64,000 nt of DNA from Catonia carolina (taxonomy: Eukaryota > Arthropoda > Insecta > Hemiptera > Achilidae). Location: assembly GCA_035578175.1 (NCBI GenBank), contig JAQMRL010000001.1:431719545-431783544 (forward strand), given 5' to 3'. A program made the position numbers and the translations under genes. This document shows positions 45,254 through 54,680 of this stretch, in pieces (positions within the stretch are counted from its first letter, which is position 1; each line of letters starts with the position of its first letter). The notes under the pieces are model-generated. The model saw only the letters and a program-made list of their open reading frames with translations. It was not told the origin of the DNA and ran no database searches.

Positions 45254-45754
45254 TGTCCCAGAGGTTCGTAAATAAAAATCCAAAAAGGTTTTAAGATCTC
45301 GAAATTCTTTATTTGAAAATTCTTAATAAATTTTTAAAATATTTAAAATGATTAAAATCTTAAAATCCTTTAAAATTTGTTAAAATTGTTGAATTTCTTT
45401 ATAGTTAAATCTTCTAAAATTAAATCTTCTAAAATTATTGAATTGATTCTTAATAAAATAATATTAATAAATATTCAAAATCCTTTTTATCTTAAAAATT
45501 GTAGAGTATGTCTTGTTTCTTAAAAGATTTAAAATGGAGTGAACTAACAATCCATTTTATTATTTTAAGAACATTTTCTTTTTATTTTCTTTTTTTTTTT
45601 ATTCTCATTACTCATCATCTGTAGGTGGTAAATCATCTGGTATCTATGTTGATTGTGTAAATTTGTATGTTTATATTTATGTGTGAGTGGGGTTAAGTTT
45701 TGTATGAATTTACGTACGGTCTGTTGTTTGTATGTATAAGTGTCTCATATTACA
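45254..45754 (-). repeat. 3' LTR of the Gypsy element
   Basis: 501 bp. On the minus strand it runs from tgtaatatgagac to cctctgggaca, with TG..CA ends. It matches the 5' LTR except for one base near 45297 and three T's in the T-run. Confidence 0.96.
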
Positions 45755-45775
45755 ATCTTCCCCCCCCCCCCGGGG
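45755..45775 (-). promoter_or_regulatory. Polypurine tract of the Gypsy element
   Basis: On the minus strand a run of about 12 G's followed by aaga abuts the 3' LTR, the usual site for plus-strand priming in reverse transcription. Confidence 0.85.
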
Positions 45776-46025
45776 AGTATGCATAAGCAAAAAGGATAAG
45801 GGGTGGGTGCTTAAATGTTAAAAAAAAGAAGGTGAGTACGTAGCAGTTGTCGGCTTGAGACGGTAAAATCCGTTCATTCGGGGCCCCTTTCAATAATACA
45901 TTCATACAGCATGCAAACAGCATTTTTTTTTTGTTTTGTTACAATCATCTCAAGCTCGAGTATCACGACAGATATCACCTAAAAGTAGTATTTTTGTTCG
46001 AGCAAATTATGTAACCTTTTTAAGG

Positions 46026-49000
46026 TTAGAAATGTTCTTTGGTTATTTCTCCCCCAACAGTCTTACGGAGTAAGGCTGTAACTGGAGTGGAGAAGCCAAT
46101 GATATAAAATGGTTCAGACCATCGGTATGCCATTTTTGCACAAATATTTTTCCGTTTCGAACTTACGGGGTGAGTTTTAAGCAAAACTTTATCTCCCACC
46201 GAAAACGGATTGGGGTGGCGCATAGCATTATATCGGCGTGCCATATCATGATGAGATTTAATTAGTTTTCTTCTAATGTCACACATCATGTTACTTGAAC
46301 GTACCGGATTTCTATGAAGGATATCTTGGATATTCCATGCTCTATCCAACGGTGTTTGAGCTGGAAAAGTATGCAATATATCAAATGGACGTTCCCCATG
46401 TGCGTTATGTTGAGCCATATTGAAGGCTAATTGAAACCAAAATAGAGATTTATCCCAGGTTGTTTGAGTAGTTGCATGGTATGCAATAAGAATAGACCGA
46501 AGATTTCGGTTTAATCGTTCGGCGTGAGATGGTTGTGGATGGTAGGGGGAGAGAGTGGTTCGTTTTATGCCTAGATTGAAACAAAAGTTTTTAAAAATTA
46601 TTGAATTAAAATTTTTGGCATTATCTGTGACGATTAACCTCGGGATGGAGTAATTTTGAAAAATACGTTTTAATTCCTCTATAATGGAGGATGTATTAGT
46701 GTTTTTTAATGGAGCTAACCATGTAAATTTTGAAAAACTGTCTACCACCACTAGAATATATTTGTACCCTTGGTTGGTTTTTGGTAGGCTGCCTACCGTA
46801 TCAATAAACAGTGTATCAAACGGTGTTGTTGGAACTCTGGAACTGAGATTTCCCCATTTATAATTCATTCCAGGTTTGCTGCGTTGGCAGGTTGTACAAG
46901 CATTCACTTTTAAAGGAATTTCTTGATATACGGCCGGCCAATAAAAATACCGTGTAATTTTGTGTATAGTTTTAGCGACACCTAAATGCCCACCGATTTT
47001 CGAATGATGAAAATATTTAAATACTAAATCTTTTAAGGAATTGGGGAGAACGATTTTGGTCGGATTATTGTTTTTATCTTTTAGACATAGGACTCCTTTG
47101 GATAAACAGAATTTATTATCCATTTGTTGTTTTTGTTGAAGGATAAAGGTATCCTGTTCCTGATGCTGTCTTATATCTGTAAAAGATAGGGGGAACTGTG
47201 ATAATAAAGTATTAATATAAGAAATATCTTTTGAGATATCTTCATTATTTAAATCGTACATCCTCGATAATGCGTCCGCTACATTATTATCTGAACCACG
47301 GATGTGATTAATTTTAAATTTAAAAACAGATAACCGAAGTAACCATCTAGCCAATCTACCCAACTGTTTTGGTCTGGAAAGAAGCCAGGCTAAGGCTTGA
47401 TTATCGGTTTCTAAAAGAAATTCACGATGTGCTAAATAGGTTCTGAAATGATCTGTTGCAAAAACGACCGCAAGACACTCCCTTTCATACGCAGAAAACT
47501 TCCTTTCGGCTGTCGTTAACGTCTTAGAAGCGTACGCTATGGGTCGTCTAAACCCTTCTTGTTCCTGAAGCAGTACAGCTCCTAGACCTGTATCCGACGC
47601 ATCTGTTTGTAAGATAAAAGTTTTAGAGAAGTCTGGTATTGCCAGTACTGGAGGATTGGCAATTGCCTGTTTAAGATCTTCAAACGCTATTTTCTGTGAT
47701 TCTCCCCAGAAAAATTGAGTATTTTTACGACGCAATTTATTCAGGGGTTCGATTCTATCAGCATAATTTTTGATAAATTTAGAAAAATAATTAATCATAC
47801 CACAGTATCGATGTACTTGTTTCACTGACGTAGGTTGCGGGTACTCCAATATTTTGTGTGTCCTAGTTGAGTCTATAGAGACCCCTTTGTACGATAATGT
47901 GTGTCCAAGAAACGGTATTTCATTTACGGCAAATGTCACCTTATCAGGATTAACTGTAATGCCAGCTTTCCGCAGAATTGACAATACTATTTTGATGTGT
48001 TTCAAATGTTCTGGAAAACTTTTGGAATATATTAATATATCATCCATGTAATTAAATACAAATTTATATTTAATGTTTTTGAATATTGTATTCATAAGAC
48101 GTGTTAAAACTTGTGCGCCAGTCGACAAACCAAAAGGTAATCTCTCATATTCATATAAGCCATCCGGGGTACAGAACGCGGTGATTTGACGAGATTTTTC
48201 TGTCAATGGTATTTGATGGTACGCTTGCGCTAAATCTAATGTACTGAACCATCGTGCATTGGAAAACCATTGAAAAGCATGATTTATATTCGGTAAGGGT
48301 TGGGCCTCTGAATCAATTATTAAGTTGACCGAGCGATAGTCTACGACTAAACGACTCGTGCCATTCGGTTTTGGAATCAAAAACGCTGGAGATGAATAAG
48401 GCGAAACACTTTCTCTAATTACTTTATCTTTTAATAATTTATCAATTTGTTGTTTCATTTGAAGTGTTTTTATTGGATTTAATGGATAGGGTCTAGATTT
48501 TATAATTTCACTATTTTTAAGTTTAATATCATATTTTAATACGTGGGTACAGCCTAATTTAGTAGTGAGTACGTCAGGAAATTCCTTACATAAATTATTA
48601 ATTTTATTTTTAATATACTCACCTTGTTCCACATTATTAATCTGATCTGGGTATAAATCTATTAAATGAAATTTCTGATTTTTCAACCAGTCAAAAGTTA
48701 TCACAGACCTTGTGGCGTTAAATATTGCACGTGTTTTTTGCAGAAAGTGCATTCCAAGTATTATATTGTGCTGTATTTTTGTTAATACTTTAAAATTTAT
48801 TCTCCATGATATATTTTGTAGAGTAATTTTAATCCAGACCTGCTTATTAATTTCTAGAGGAAACCTATCAGCTGTAAGACAAATGGCTTTAATATTTTCC
48901 TCTTTTATAATCGCCTTCTCGGCCTTTAAAAGTTTATACATTTGTTGATTAATAATGTTGTGTGTGGAACCAGAATCAATAAGGGCATTAAATATATCAT

Positions 49001-49748
49001 TTTTGATTTTTATTGATAAAGCTTTCAAAGTATAATTACTGTTTAACCCTTGTTCTCTTATCTTTAAATGTTTACATGTGTTATGTTTACAAATACACAT
49101 CATATGACTATGTTGTGCGCATTTGTAAACATTCAGTTTTTTTGGAACATGGTTATTTCCTTTTTGCTGTAAAAGTTTACAATTTCTTTTGATATGACCT
49201 AATTTATGACAATAAAAACACTTCAAAGTTGTTGCTGACATTTGTGATCTGATTTTATTGCATGCTGTATCTTTTAATGTGTTTTGTTTACCTAGAGTAG
49301 GTATTGTGTTATTTTCAGTGTTTATGACGCCTGTATTATTCATTTTTGATAAACCGATGTCATTAAGAGTTCTAGCATAAAATCTTTCATAGACATAGGC
49401 ATCTAATTTATTAAAATCTTGTAAGTTATTGGGTTTGCCGATTATACCTATGTGTGTGGCATATATTTCATTTAAACCCGTTAAAATTATATTAATTAAC
49501 TCACCTTCTGTTAAATCTAGTCTTAATACATCATGATTTTCTAAAATTTCTCTCATGTATTCCGCAAGAGTCTCCGTTTGTGACTGGTTTCGGTATAATA
49601 ATTTTAATTTTAATATTTCTTTCATTTTTGGTGTGATTAATTTATTTACTAAATCTCTATGAAATTGATCGAAATTATGATTATTTCTGATCGAATTTTC
49701 AAAAATTTGTTCTGTGAAACCGGTCATAAACGGAGTTAACAACACCAA
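46026..49748 (-). CDS. gag-pol: Gypsy Gag (C-terminal part)-Pol polyprotein
   Basis: 1240 codons open without a break; the frame stays open upstream to 49901, where a TAA separates it from the gag N-terminal part in the same frame. Counted from 49748: a capsid-like region (1-130), a CCHC zinc knuckle (CFYCHKLGHIKRNC, 177-190), protease with LIDSGST (256-262), reverse transcriptase with YMDD (567-570), RNase H starting LQTDASD (713-719), integrase with an HHCC zinc site (about 914-954) and catalytic D983, D1042 and E1077. All catalytic residues needed for reverse transcription and integration are present. The first codon is TTG, so this is not a true start; the protein is probably made from the ATG at 50507. 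No frameshift separates gag and pol, which is unusual but known for some Gypsy lineages. Confidence 0.95.
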   Translation of the reverse strand: MVLLTPFMTGFTEQIFENSIRNNHNFDQFHRDLVNKLITPKMKEILKLKLLYRNQSQTETLAEYMREILENHDVLRLDLTEGELINIILTGLNEIYATHIGIIGKPNNLQDFNKLDAYVYERFYARTLNDIGLSKMNNTGVINTENNTIPTLGKQNTLKDTACNKIRSQMSATTLKCFYCHKLGHIKRNCKLLQQKGNNHVPKKLNVYKCAQHSHMMCICKHNTCKHLKIREQGLNSNYTLKALSIKIKNDIFNALIDSGSTHNIINQQMYKLLKAEKAIIKEENIKAICLTADRFPLEINKQVWIKITLQNISWRINFKVLTKIQHNIILGMHFLQKTRAIFNATRSVITFDWLKNQKFHLIDLYPDQINNVEQGEYIKNKINNLCKEFPDVLTTKLGCTHVLKYDIKLKNSEIIKSRPYPLNPIKTLQMKQQIDKLLKDKVIRESVSPYSSPAFLIPKPNGTSRLVVDYRSVNLIIDSEAQPLPNINHAFQWFSNARWFSTLDLAQAYHQIPLTEKSRQITAFCTPDGLYEYERLPFGLSTGAQVLTRLMNTIFKNIKYKFVFNYMDDILIYSKSFPEHLKHIKIVLSILRKAGITVNPDKVTFAVNEIPFLGHTLSYKGVSIDSTRTHKILEYPQPTSVKQVHRYCGMINYFSKFIKNYADRIEPLNKLRRKNTQFFWGESQKIAFEDLKQAIANPPVLAIPDFSKTFILQTDASDTGLGAVLLQEQEGFRRPIAYASKTLTTAERKFSAYERECLAVVFATDHFRTYLAHREFLLETDNQALAWLLSRPKQLGRLARWLLRLSVFKFKINHIRGSDNNVADALSRMYDLNNEDISKDISYINTLLSQFPLSFTDIRQHQEQDTFILQQKQQMDNKFCLSKGVLCLKDKNNNPTKIVLPNSLKDLVFKYFHHSKIGGHLGVAKTIHKITRYFYWPAVYQEIPLKVNACTTCQRSKPGMNYKWGNLSSRVPTTPFDTLFIDTVGSLPKTNQGYKYILVVVDSFSKFTWLAPLKNTNTSSIIEELKRIFQNYSIPRLIVTDNAKNFNSIIFKNFCFNLGIKRTTLSPYHPQPSHAERLNRNLRSILIAYHATTQTTWDKSLFWFQLAFNMAQHNAHGERPFDILHTFPAQTPLDRAWNIQDILHRNPVRSSNMMCDIRRKLIKSHHDMARRYNAMRHPNPFSVGDKVLLKTHPVSSKRKNICAKMAYRWSEPFYIIGFSTPVTALLRKTVGGEITKEHF

Positions 49749-49901
49749 GGGGAAATCAACTGCATAACGTTTCTGTATCTGTTTAATAATTTTAATATTT
49801 CGTACTAACGTGTCAATGTCCCGTCCATCAGTAATAGTTAATTGTTTTAATTCGTTTTCTATTGGATTTGCAATTTTTGTCCAATTAAAATTTAATTCAC
49901 G

Positions 49902-50507
49902 TTAGAAACACAAAGGATTATTGTTACCTACGGCATTTGGTATTAATATGTCAGGGGCTTCGTTTCTAAGAACAGGATTTTGCATTTCTGGGTGATGCAT
50001 AAGATTAATTTGATCATAATTAAGATTTCTTTGTTGTTGATCAGGTAAGAAATTATTCCCTAAATGTGCCTCTTCAGGATTTAAGTTTTGCTCGAAATTA
50101 GGTCCAATTTCGAAATTATGCAACCCATTAGCCTTCCAAATATCAAATCCCTCTCTTAAATTTTGAAAGCCTACGACTTTATCTGGTTTGTTGGGTAATA
50201 TAAATGTTAATATTTTGTTAAGCCGATCATCAAAAATTTCGGCATTATACTTTTCTAATTCATTTAAATTTTCTATGTTTCTTAACCTTACTAAATAGTT
50301 TTGACACTCTGTCAGTTGTTTATCCATGTCGAATCTATGTAATGTGGTTAAATCGATTTGTCGCCCGTTATCTAAGAGTTTTTGTAATCTTTGCCTTTTT
50401 TGTCTTACGTTTCCTGTTGTTGTGCTTTTCCGTATTCTAAGTTGGAAGTTAAGGTTTGTCTCGTCTAGTTTAGTGGAATCAAGAATCGGTGCTACCTGTC
50501 TGTTCAT
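49902..50507 (-). CDS. gag: Gypsy Gag N-terminal part, ended by an in-frame stop
   Basis: 201 codons from ATG 50505-50507 to TAA 49902-49904. It is basic near the start (RKSTTTGNVRQKRQRLQKLL) and Asn/Gln-rich later (FLPDQQQRNLNYDQINLMHH), without a known fold signature. It lies 3' of the primer binding site, as gag does. The distance from the stop to the next open frame is a whole number of codons, so the stop looks like a single nonsense change in one gag-pol frame. Programmed readthrough is possible but the bases after the stop (cgt) are not a known readthrough context. Confidence 0.85.
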   Translation of the reverse strand: MNRQVAPILDSTKLDETNLNFQLRIRKSTTTGNVRQKRQRLQKLLDNGRQIDLTTLHRFDMDKQLTECQNYLVRLRNIENLNELEKYNAEIFDDRLNKILTFILPNKPDKVVGFQNLREGFDIWKANGLHNFEIGPNFEQNLNPEEAHLGNNFLPDQQQRNLNYDQINLMHHPEMQNPVLRNEAPDILIPNAVGNNNPLCF

Positions 50508-50810
50508 GTTTCCATTTGTTTTGTTTGTTGATGATGATTATTTATGTGTATGTAATAGATGACTTACCAGTCGACGTCGGTATACCTGTCAGATGTGAGT
50601 TCTTTATAATTTGTTTTTTGTAAATTTTAGAAGATTTATATTTTATTTTGGATTTCTCTCTCTTGACGTATTTTATTGGATGTTGTTTAATGATTTTTGT
50701 TTGATGAATTTTCGCTGGTTAGTCCTTTTTATTGTTTTGATATCCTTCCCAATTTTATAGTTGAACTTATTTGTTGAAATCTTCTATTGAAATTTTTCTA
50801 TTGAAATTAT

Positions 50811-50826
50811 CCTGGTCACGGCACCA
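50811..50826 (-). promoter_or_regulatory. Primer binding site of the Gypsy element
   Basis: On the minus strand, tggtgccgtgaccagg begins four bases after the 5' LTR. The leading TGG is complementary to the CCA end of a tRNA. The tRNA species was not assigned. Confidence 0.8.
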
Positions 50827-50830
50827 TTTT

Positions 50831-51334
50831 TGTCCCAGAGGTTCGTAAATAAAAATCCAAAAAGGTTTAAAGATCTCGAAATTCTTTATTTGAAAATTCT
50901 TAATAAATTTTTAAAATATTTAAAATGATTAAAATCTTAAAATCCTTTAAAATTTGTTAAAATTGTTGAATTTCTTTATAGTTAAATCTTCTAAAATTAA
51001 ATCTTCTAAAATTATTGAATTGATTCTTAATAAAATAATATTAATAAATATTCAAAATCCTTTTTATCTTAAAAATTGTAGAGTATGTCTTGTTTCTTAA
51101 AAGATTTAAAATGGAGTGAACTAACAATCCATTTTATTATTTTAAGAACATTTTCTTTTTATTTTCTTTTTTTTTTTTTTATTCTCATTACTCATCATCT
51201 GTAGGTGGTAAATCATCTGGTATCTATGTTGATTGTGTAAATTTGTATGTTTATATTTATGTGTGAGTGGGGTTAAGTTTTGTATGAATTTACGTACGGT
51301 CTGTTGTTTGTATGTATAAGTGTCTCATATTACA
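50831..51334 (-). repeat. 5' LTR of the Gypsy element
   Basis: 504 bp; would hold the promoter. A possible TATA-like site, cataaatataaac on the minus strand, is near 51262. Confidence 0.96.
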
Positions 51335-51712
51335 GTAGTAGCCAATGTATCTAGCCTTTCATTAAAACTGTTATTTTTTATTGTTATTGCTGTTTTTCAT
51401 TTCTAATTATTTGTGACTATATAAATATATATTTATTTATACTATACAATAGGCCTATATCGTGTTTCTCAACTAAAATTTTCTTGTTGACTTCTGTTTT
51501 TTGCCATCAGAAACCCACCTTCAGGAAAATTTTATGCAGTGTTTCATAGCTGAAATCGAACAATAATTGTGAATGGTGTTCTTAAAAAACTCTTAAAATA
51601 TGCCTTAAAGTAGACAGCCTTTGCTAGGTTTTGTGGAAATTGTAAATTATATTTCTTGTGCTGATTTTTGGAAATTATCGATGTTAACTAGTACTGTTTA
51701 TTCGATATTCAG

Positions 51713-52039
51713 ATGTGTCATACCTATTATTAATAAACGGGGTTGTTCTGCACATGATATAAACTAAATTCTGATATCAATTTCCTTGTACCTACCGACC
51801 TTCAAATTCTCATTTGTTTCTCATTACGGATCAGTAAGTTAGGTCTAACCCACCCGAGTGACATCAACATAATTAATATGAATACAATATTACTAGCCTA
51901 TTACATATACATTAGTTGTTTACTTAACAACAGAAGAAGAGGAGAAAAATAACGAGAAGAAAAGAGAGAAAATAGAGCTAACGAGAAAAAGAATATGGCG
52001 GTGGATGAGTTAACAAAGATTTGTATTTTCTCATTCAAT
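51713..52039. other. No recognisable feature
   Basis: AT-rich, with a purine-rich patch (agaagaagaggagaaaaata and following) at 51930-52000. Confidence 0.4.
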
Positions 52040-52190
52040 GTTGTTTTTTAGTGTTAACGAAAAAAGGGTGGCATATGAAATGCGTGATGAAACAATAAAC
52101 AATGACATGACCGGAAATCAAACCTTGGACCACTGGCATAGAAGCCAGTAACTCTGACCTCCATAACAACCGGCCGACCTCAATGTAGTT
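52040..52190 (-). repeat. tRNA-derived SINE
   Basis: On the minus strand, 'ggtcggccggttgttatgga' and 'cttctatgccagtggtccaa' form a tRNA-like head with B box 'aggtttgatttccggt'. The body 'catgtcattgtttattgttt' is not shared with the other SINEs in the window. Confidence 0.6.
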
Positions 52191-52204
52191 TTATGTACTA
52201 ATAC

Positions 52205-52330
52205 TACGTTTGTTTGTTTGAATGAGGTAGCTCTAATCTCAGAATTAAACCTACCAATTAAAAAATGTTTAAACTGTTTGAGAGCTTACGACTTCTTGAG
52301 TAGCGTAGTTTATTTGGTATTACGTAATTG
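52205..52330 (+). repeat. Possible Helitron-like 5' fragment
   Basis: A short 'gtttgtttgtttgaatgagg' start and 'tctaatctcaga' recall the beginning of the element at 35512. Similarity is weak after about 50 bases. Confidence 0.25.
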
Positions 52331-52361
52331 CTAACTACGCCTGCCTAACGTTCATATTAAT

Positions 52362-52690
52362 CCACCGGGTTGGTCTAGAGGTAAAGTCGTCGCCAAAATC
52401 AGCTGTTTAACAGCTGATTTTCGGAGACGAAAGTTTCGGGTTCAAATCCTAGTAAAGGTAGTTACTTTTATACGGATTTGAGTGCTGGACAATGGTTACC
52501 GGTGTACTTTGATGGTTGGGATTCAATTAACCATACTCTCTCAGGAATGGTCGGCCTGAGTCTGTACAAGACTATACCTCATTTACACGTCATACATATC
52601 ATTCTCATCTCATTGGGTCATTGGGTTGCTTATTGTTCTGAATTGAACAGATTGTAACGTAAACATATTAGGGATTAAAAAAAAAGTTCA
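52362..52690 (+). repeat. tRNA-derived SINE ('gttggtctagaggt' family), full length
   Basis: Head gggttggtctagaggtaaag with A box, a perfect internal hairpin (aaaatcagctg/cagctgatttt) and B box gggttcaaatcc. The body has 'ggttaccggtgtactttgat' and 'caattaaccatactctctca', and ends 'gaacagattgtaacgtaaac' followed by an A-run. Other copies are at 14547 (fragment, inverted) and 61852. Confidence 0.88.
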
Positions 52691-53609
52691 CACACACACG
52701 CGCACGCACACATGCACATCCTTTTGAAAGTCACTTTCTTGACTTCAGAGGGCCGTGAAACGTGAGGATTTATTGAAATCCGAGAATTAATTTTAAGTAG
52801 CCTAAATTAAGTAAAAGTATGCAATGTTCTACTGCTTAAAGATAATTCTATTAATATCTCTCGAAAGGTTCTTAAGATTGGAAGTGATATTAGATTCAAT
52901 TAAACGTTTCGTAGAACCTAATACACTAACTTGGTAATTCACTGTTATTTCAATAGTTTTCCTGTGTAAACCAATAAAAAAAGTTGTACCATTCTCGGAG
53001 AGAGTTTCGTTAATTCAACTAACTTCAACTTAGTAATTTTATACCTATTTTCTTACCAACAATCGTTTAGTTTCTTCAGAAGTTTCAAATAACGCTTTTC
53101 CATAATACGAGTACTTTAAAAAAAAAATCTGTATCCCTATATAACTTGATATTAACATAAGGGAAATTTTCTCAGAATTGTATTAAACATAATTAAATAT
53201 TGACTGTAGTTTCCTTGAACTTTCTCCATTTATGAAACCATTTTTAAGTTTTTATAAATTTTTTTTGTCTCACTTTAATTAAATTCCAATATCAGGTATT
53301 AATATTCATAAGATAAAATACTCCTTTTAAAATGTTCTTTAGTGTAGAACTATGTAACTAACTGAGCTTAATTTTTTTTTAATTATTAAAATCGGTTAAG
53401 TAGATTCTGGGAAATTTTTCTTAAAAGCAGAAAAGGATAAAAGAAGATTTTTCTTTTCCAATTTGCTCTTTTGTTGAAAGCTACTTTATTTACGGTTTAG
53501 AGTTTTTGACTCTCTAACCAAGTTTTAAAAGTAATGGAAATGAGTCCCTTGAAAAGAAGTTGTCAGTCGACTAGCAAGTTGCTAGATCGGATCAGGAAAC
53601 AAAATTTTT
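52691..53609. other. No recognisable gene; short CA/CG-rich microsatellite
   Basis: An alternating CA/CG run at 52690-52717 follows the SINE tail. The rest is AT-rich without features. Confidence 0.45.
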
Positions 53610-54476
53610 TTAAAAATCTGGTGTGAAACACTCACACAACTTTCTCTTGCCAGCGCAAATAATGACCAATATAACCTAACATTAGTAATAAAGAATTAGA
53701 AATAAACAAAAAACTAACCTCAAAAAACATAACCTTATTTTAATCATGAATGGAAAACTCGAAATGAAAATCGACCTTAGTTTGGCTTAAAAATACGGAA
53801 AATCACTCTTTCACGCTAAACTAGGCTCTGTAGAGAAAAATGCTTTAAATTAAAGTTGTAGATCTTATAATTTTCTATAAATTTGATTATATACACTTTG
53901 TCGTAAAATGCATACTAAGGCCGAAATCTTAAAAAAATCGATTTTTCACACGTTTTCGTGAGAAAAAACAGCTAATTACCGCTAAACTAGCCTAAGCGTT
54001 ACACAAAAATATGTTTGAAATAAATTTGTATGATTTAAAACTCTCTACAACTTTTATCGTATAAATTTTTGCGCTAAAATGCATTTAAAGCCGCAATCTT
54101 AAAAAAAAAATTTACGTGGAAACAGCCTCTCCAAGAATTTCAGCAGACATGGCACCTACCCTATCTTGTAGAGCATAAAAAATTTAGTAAATTAGGCGAT
54201 TTTAAAGAAATCTTAGGACCCGTTTTTGAGAAAATCGCAAAAAAGTGAAAAATTAGACGAATAAACTACTACTTTCGGTTGACCGATTTTGATGATAATG
54301 TTCGTGTTGGGTTTGGTAGTGGTATCTAATGTAACACGCACATACACCCACACAGACCAATTGCTAAAAACATGTTTTTTGGGTTCAGGGGGTCTGAAAA
54401 CGTGCAGATCCGGTGAAAACTCGATTTCAAAAAATCGACATGCAAACAATACTTTCCTGCCTATATATTCACATAG
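53610..54476 (+). repeat. 870-bp dispersed repeat, copy 3
   Basis: Starts aaaatctggtgtgaaacact and ends near 'ctttcctgcctatatattca'. It aligns along its whole length to copy 2 at 30380, with a small replacement in the last third where an ACAC-rich segment 'acacgcacatacacccacac' sits. Confidence 0.82.
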
Positions 54477-54477
54477 G

Positions 54478-54680
54478 GAAGATAAAGTAAAAAAGGTTGA
54501 GATGGAAATGTTATTAACAAAATTGAAGAAAGACAATTCATCTGGTAGCCACAGTCATTTGCAAAGAATGGAAAAGGACAGGTTGCCACAGAAGATTTGT
54601 GTGTGAGTTCCAGCTGGATGGAAAAAGCAAGGACGACCCAGAAAGAAGTGAACAACTGGTATAATGGAGTTAATGTGAAA
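54478..54680 (+). pseudogene. LINE C-terminal remnant
   Basis: Translates to SHSHLQRMEKDRLPQKI, a stop, then VPAGWKKQGRPRKK, the 'GHLxRMxxxRLPKKI...PxGRRKxGRPRKRW' block of insect LINEs. It directly abuts the end of the 870-bp repeat, as the LINE remnant at 31290 does after copy 2. Confidence 0.65.

Larger units (their letters stand above)
45254..51334 (-). mobile_element. Gypsy-type LTR retrotransposon, 6081 bp, nearly intact
   Basis: Complete: two LTRs of 501 and 504 bp, primer binding site, gag-pol and polypurine tract, with a 4-bp duplication gtag at 45250-45253 and 51335-51338. The LTRs differ by one substitution and the length of a T-run, so the insertion is recent. There is no env-like frame after pol. 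Order of domains (protease, RT, RNase H, integrase) is that of Gypsy/Ty3. It is inserted in the right arm of the inverted-repeat structure. Confidence 0.97.
42338..51712. mobile_element. Inverted-repeat structure enclosing tandem repeats, split by Gypsy
   Basis: The left arm (42338 to about 42770) matches, inverted, a right arm made of about 45195-45253 plus 51335-51712 once the Gypsy element is removed. Both arms carry the same decayed transposase sequence and a C-run near 'ccgtatgtcccccc'. Between the arms lie about 2.4 kb of 830-bp tandem repeats. Unoccupied, the whole would be about 3.3 kb. Outer limits are set by loss of similarity at 42338 and 51712, and I found no target duplication. 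Confidence 0.7.

Noticed and set aside
45755..46025. An env-like gene after pol
   Set aside because: Only 270 bp separate the pol stop from the 3' LTR and no frame of useful length is present.
42338..51712. Treating the Gypsy element and the surrounding inverted repeats as one giant element
   Set aside because: The Gypsy element has its own 4-bp duplication (gtag), and the right arm is continuous only after its removal, so it is a later insertion.
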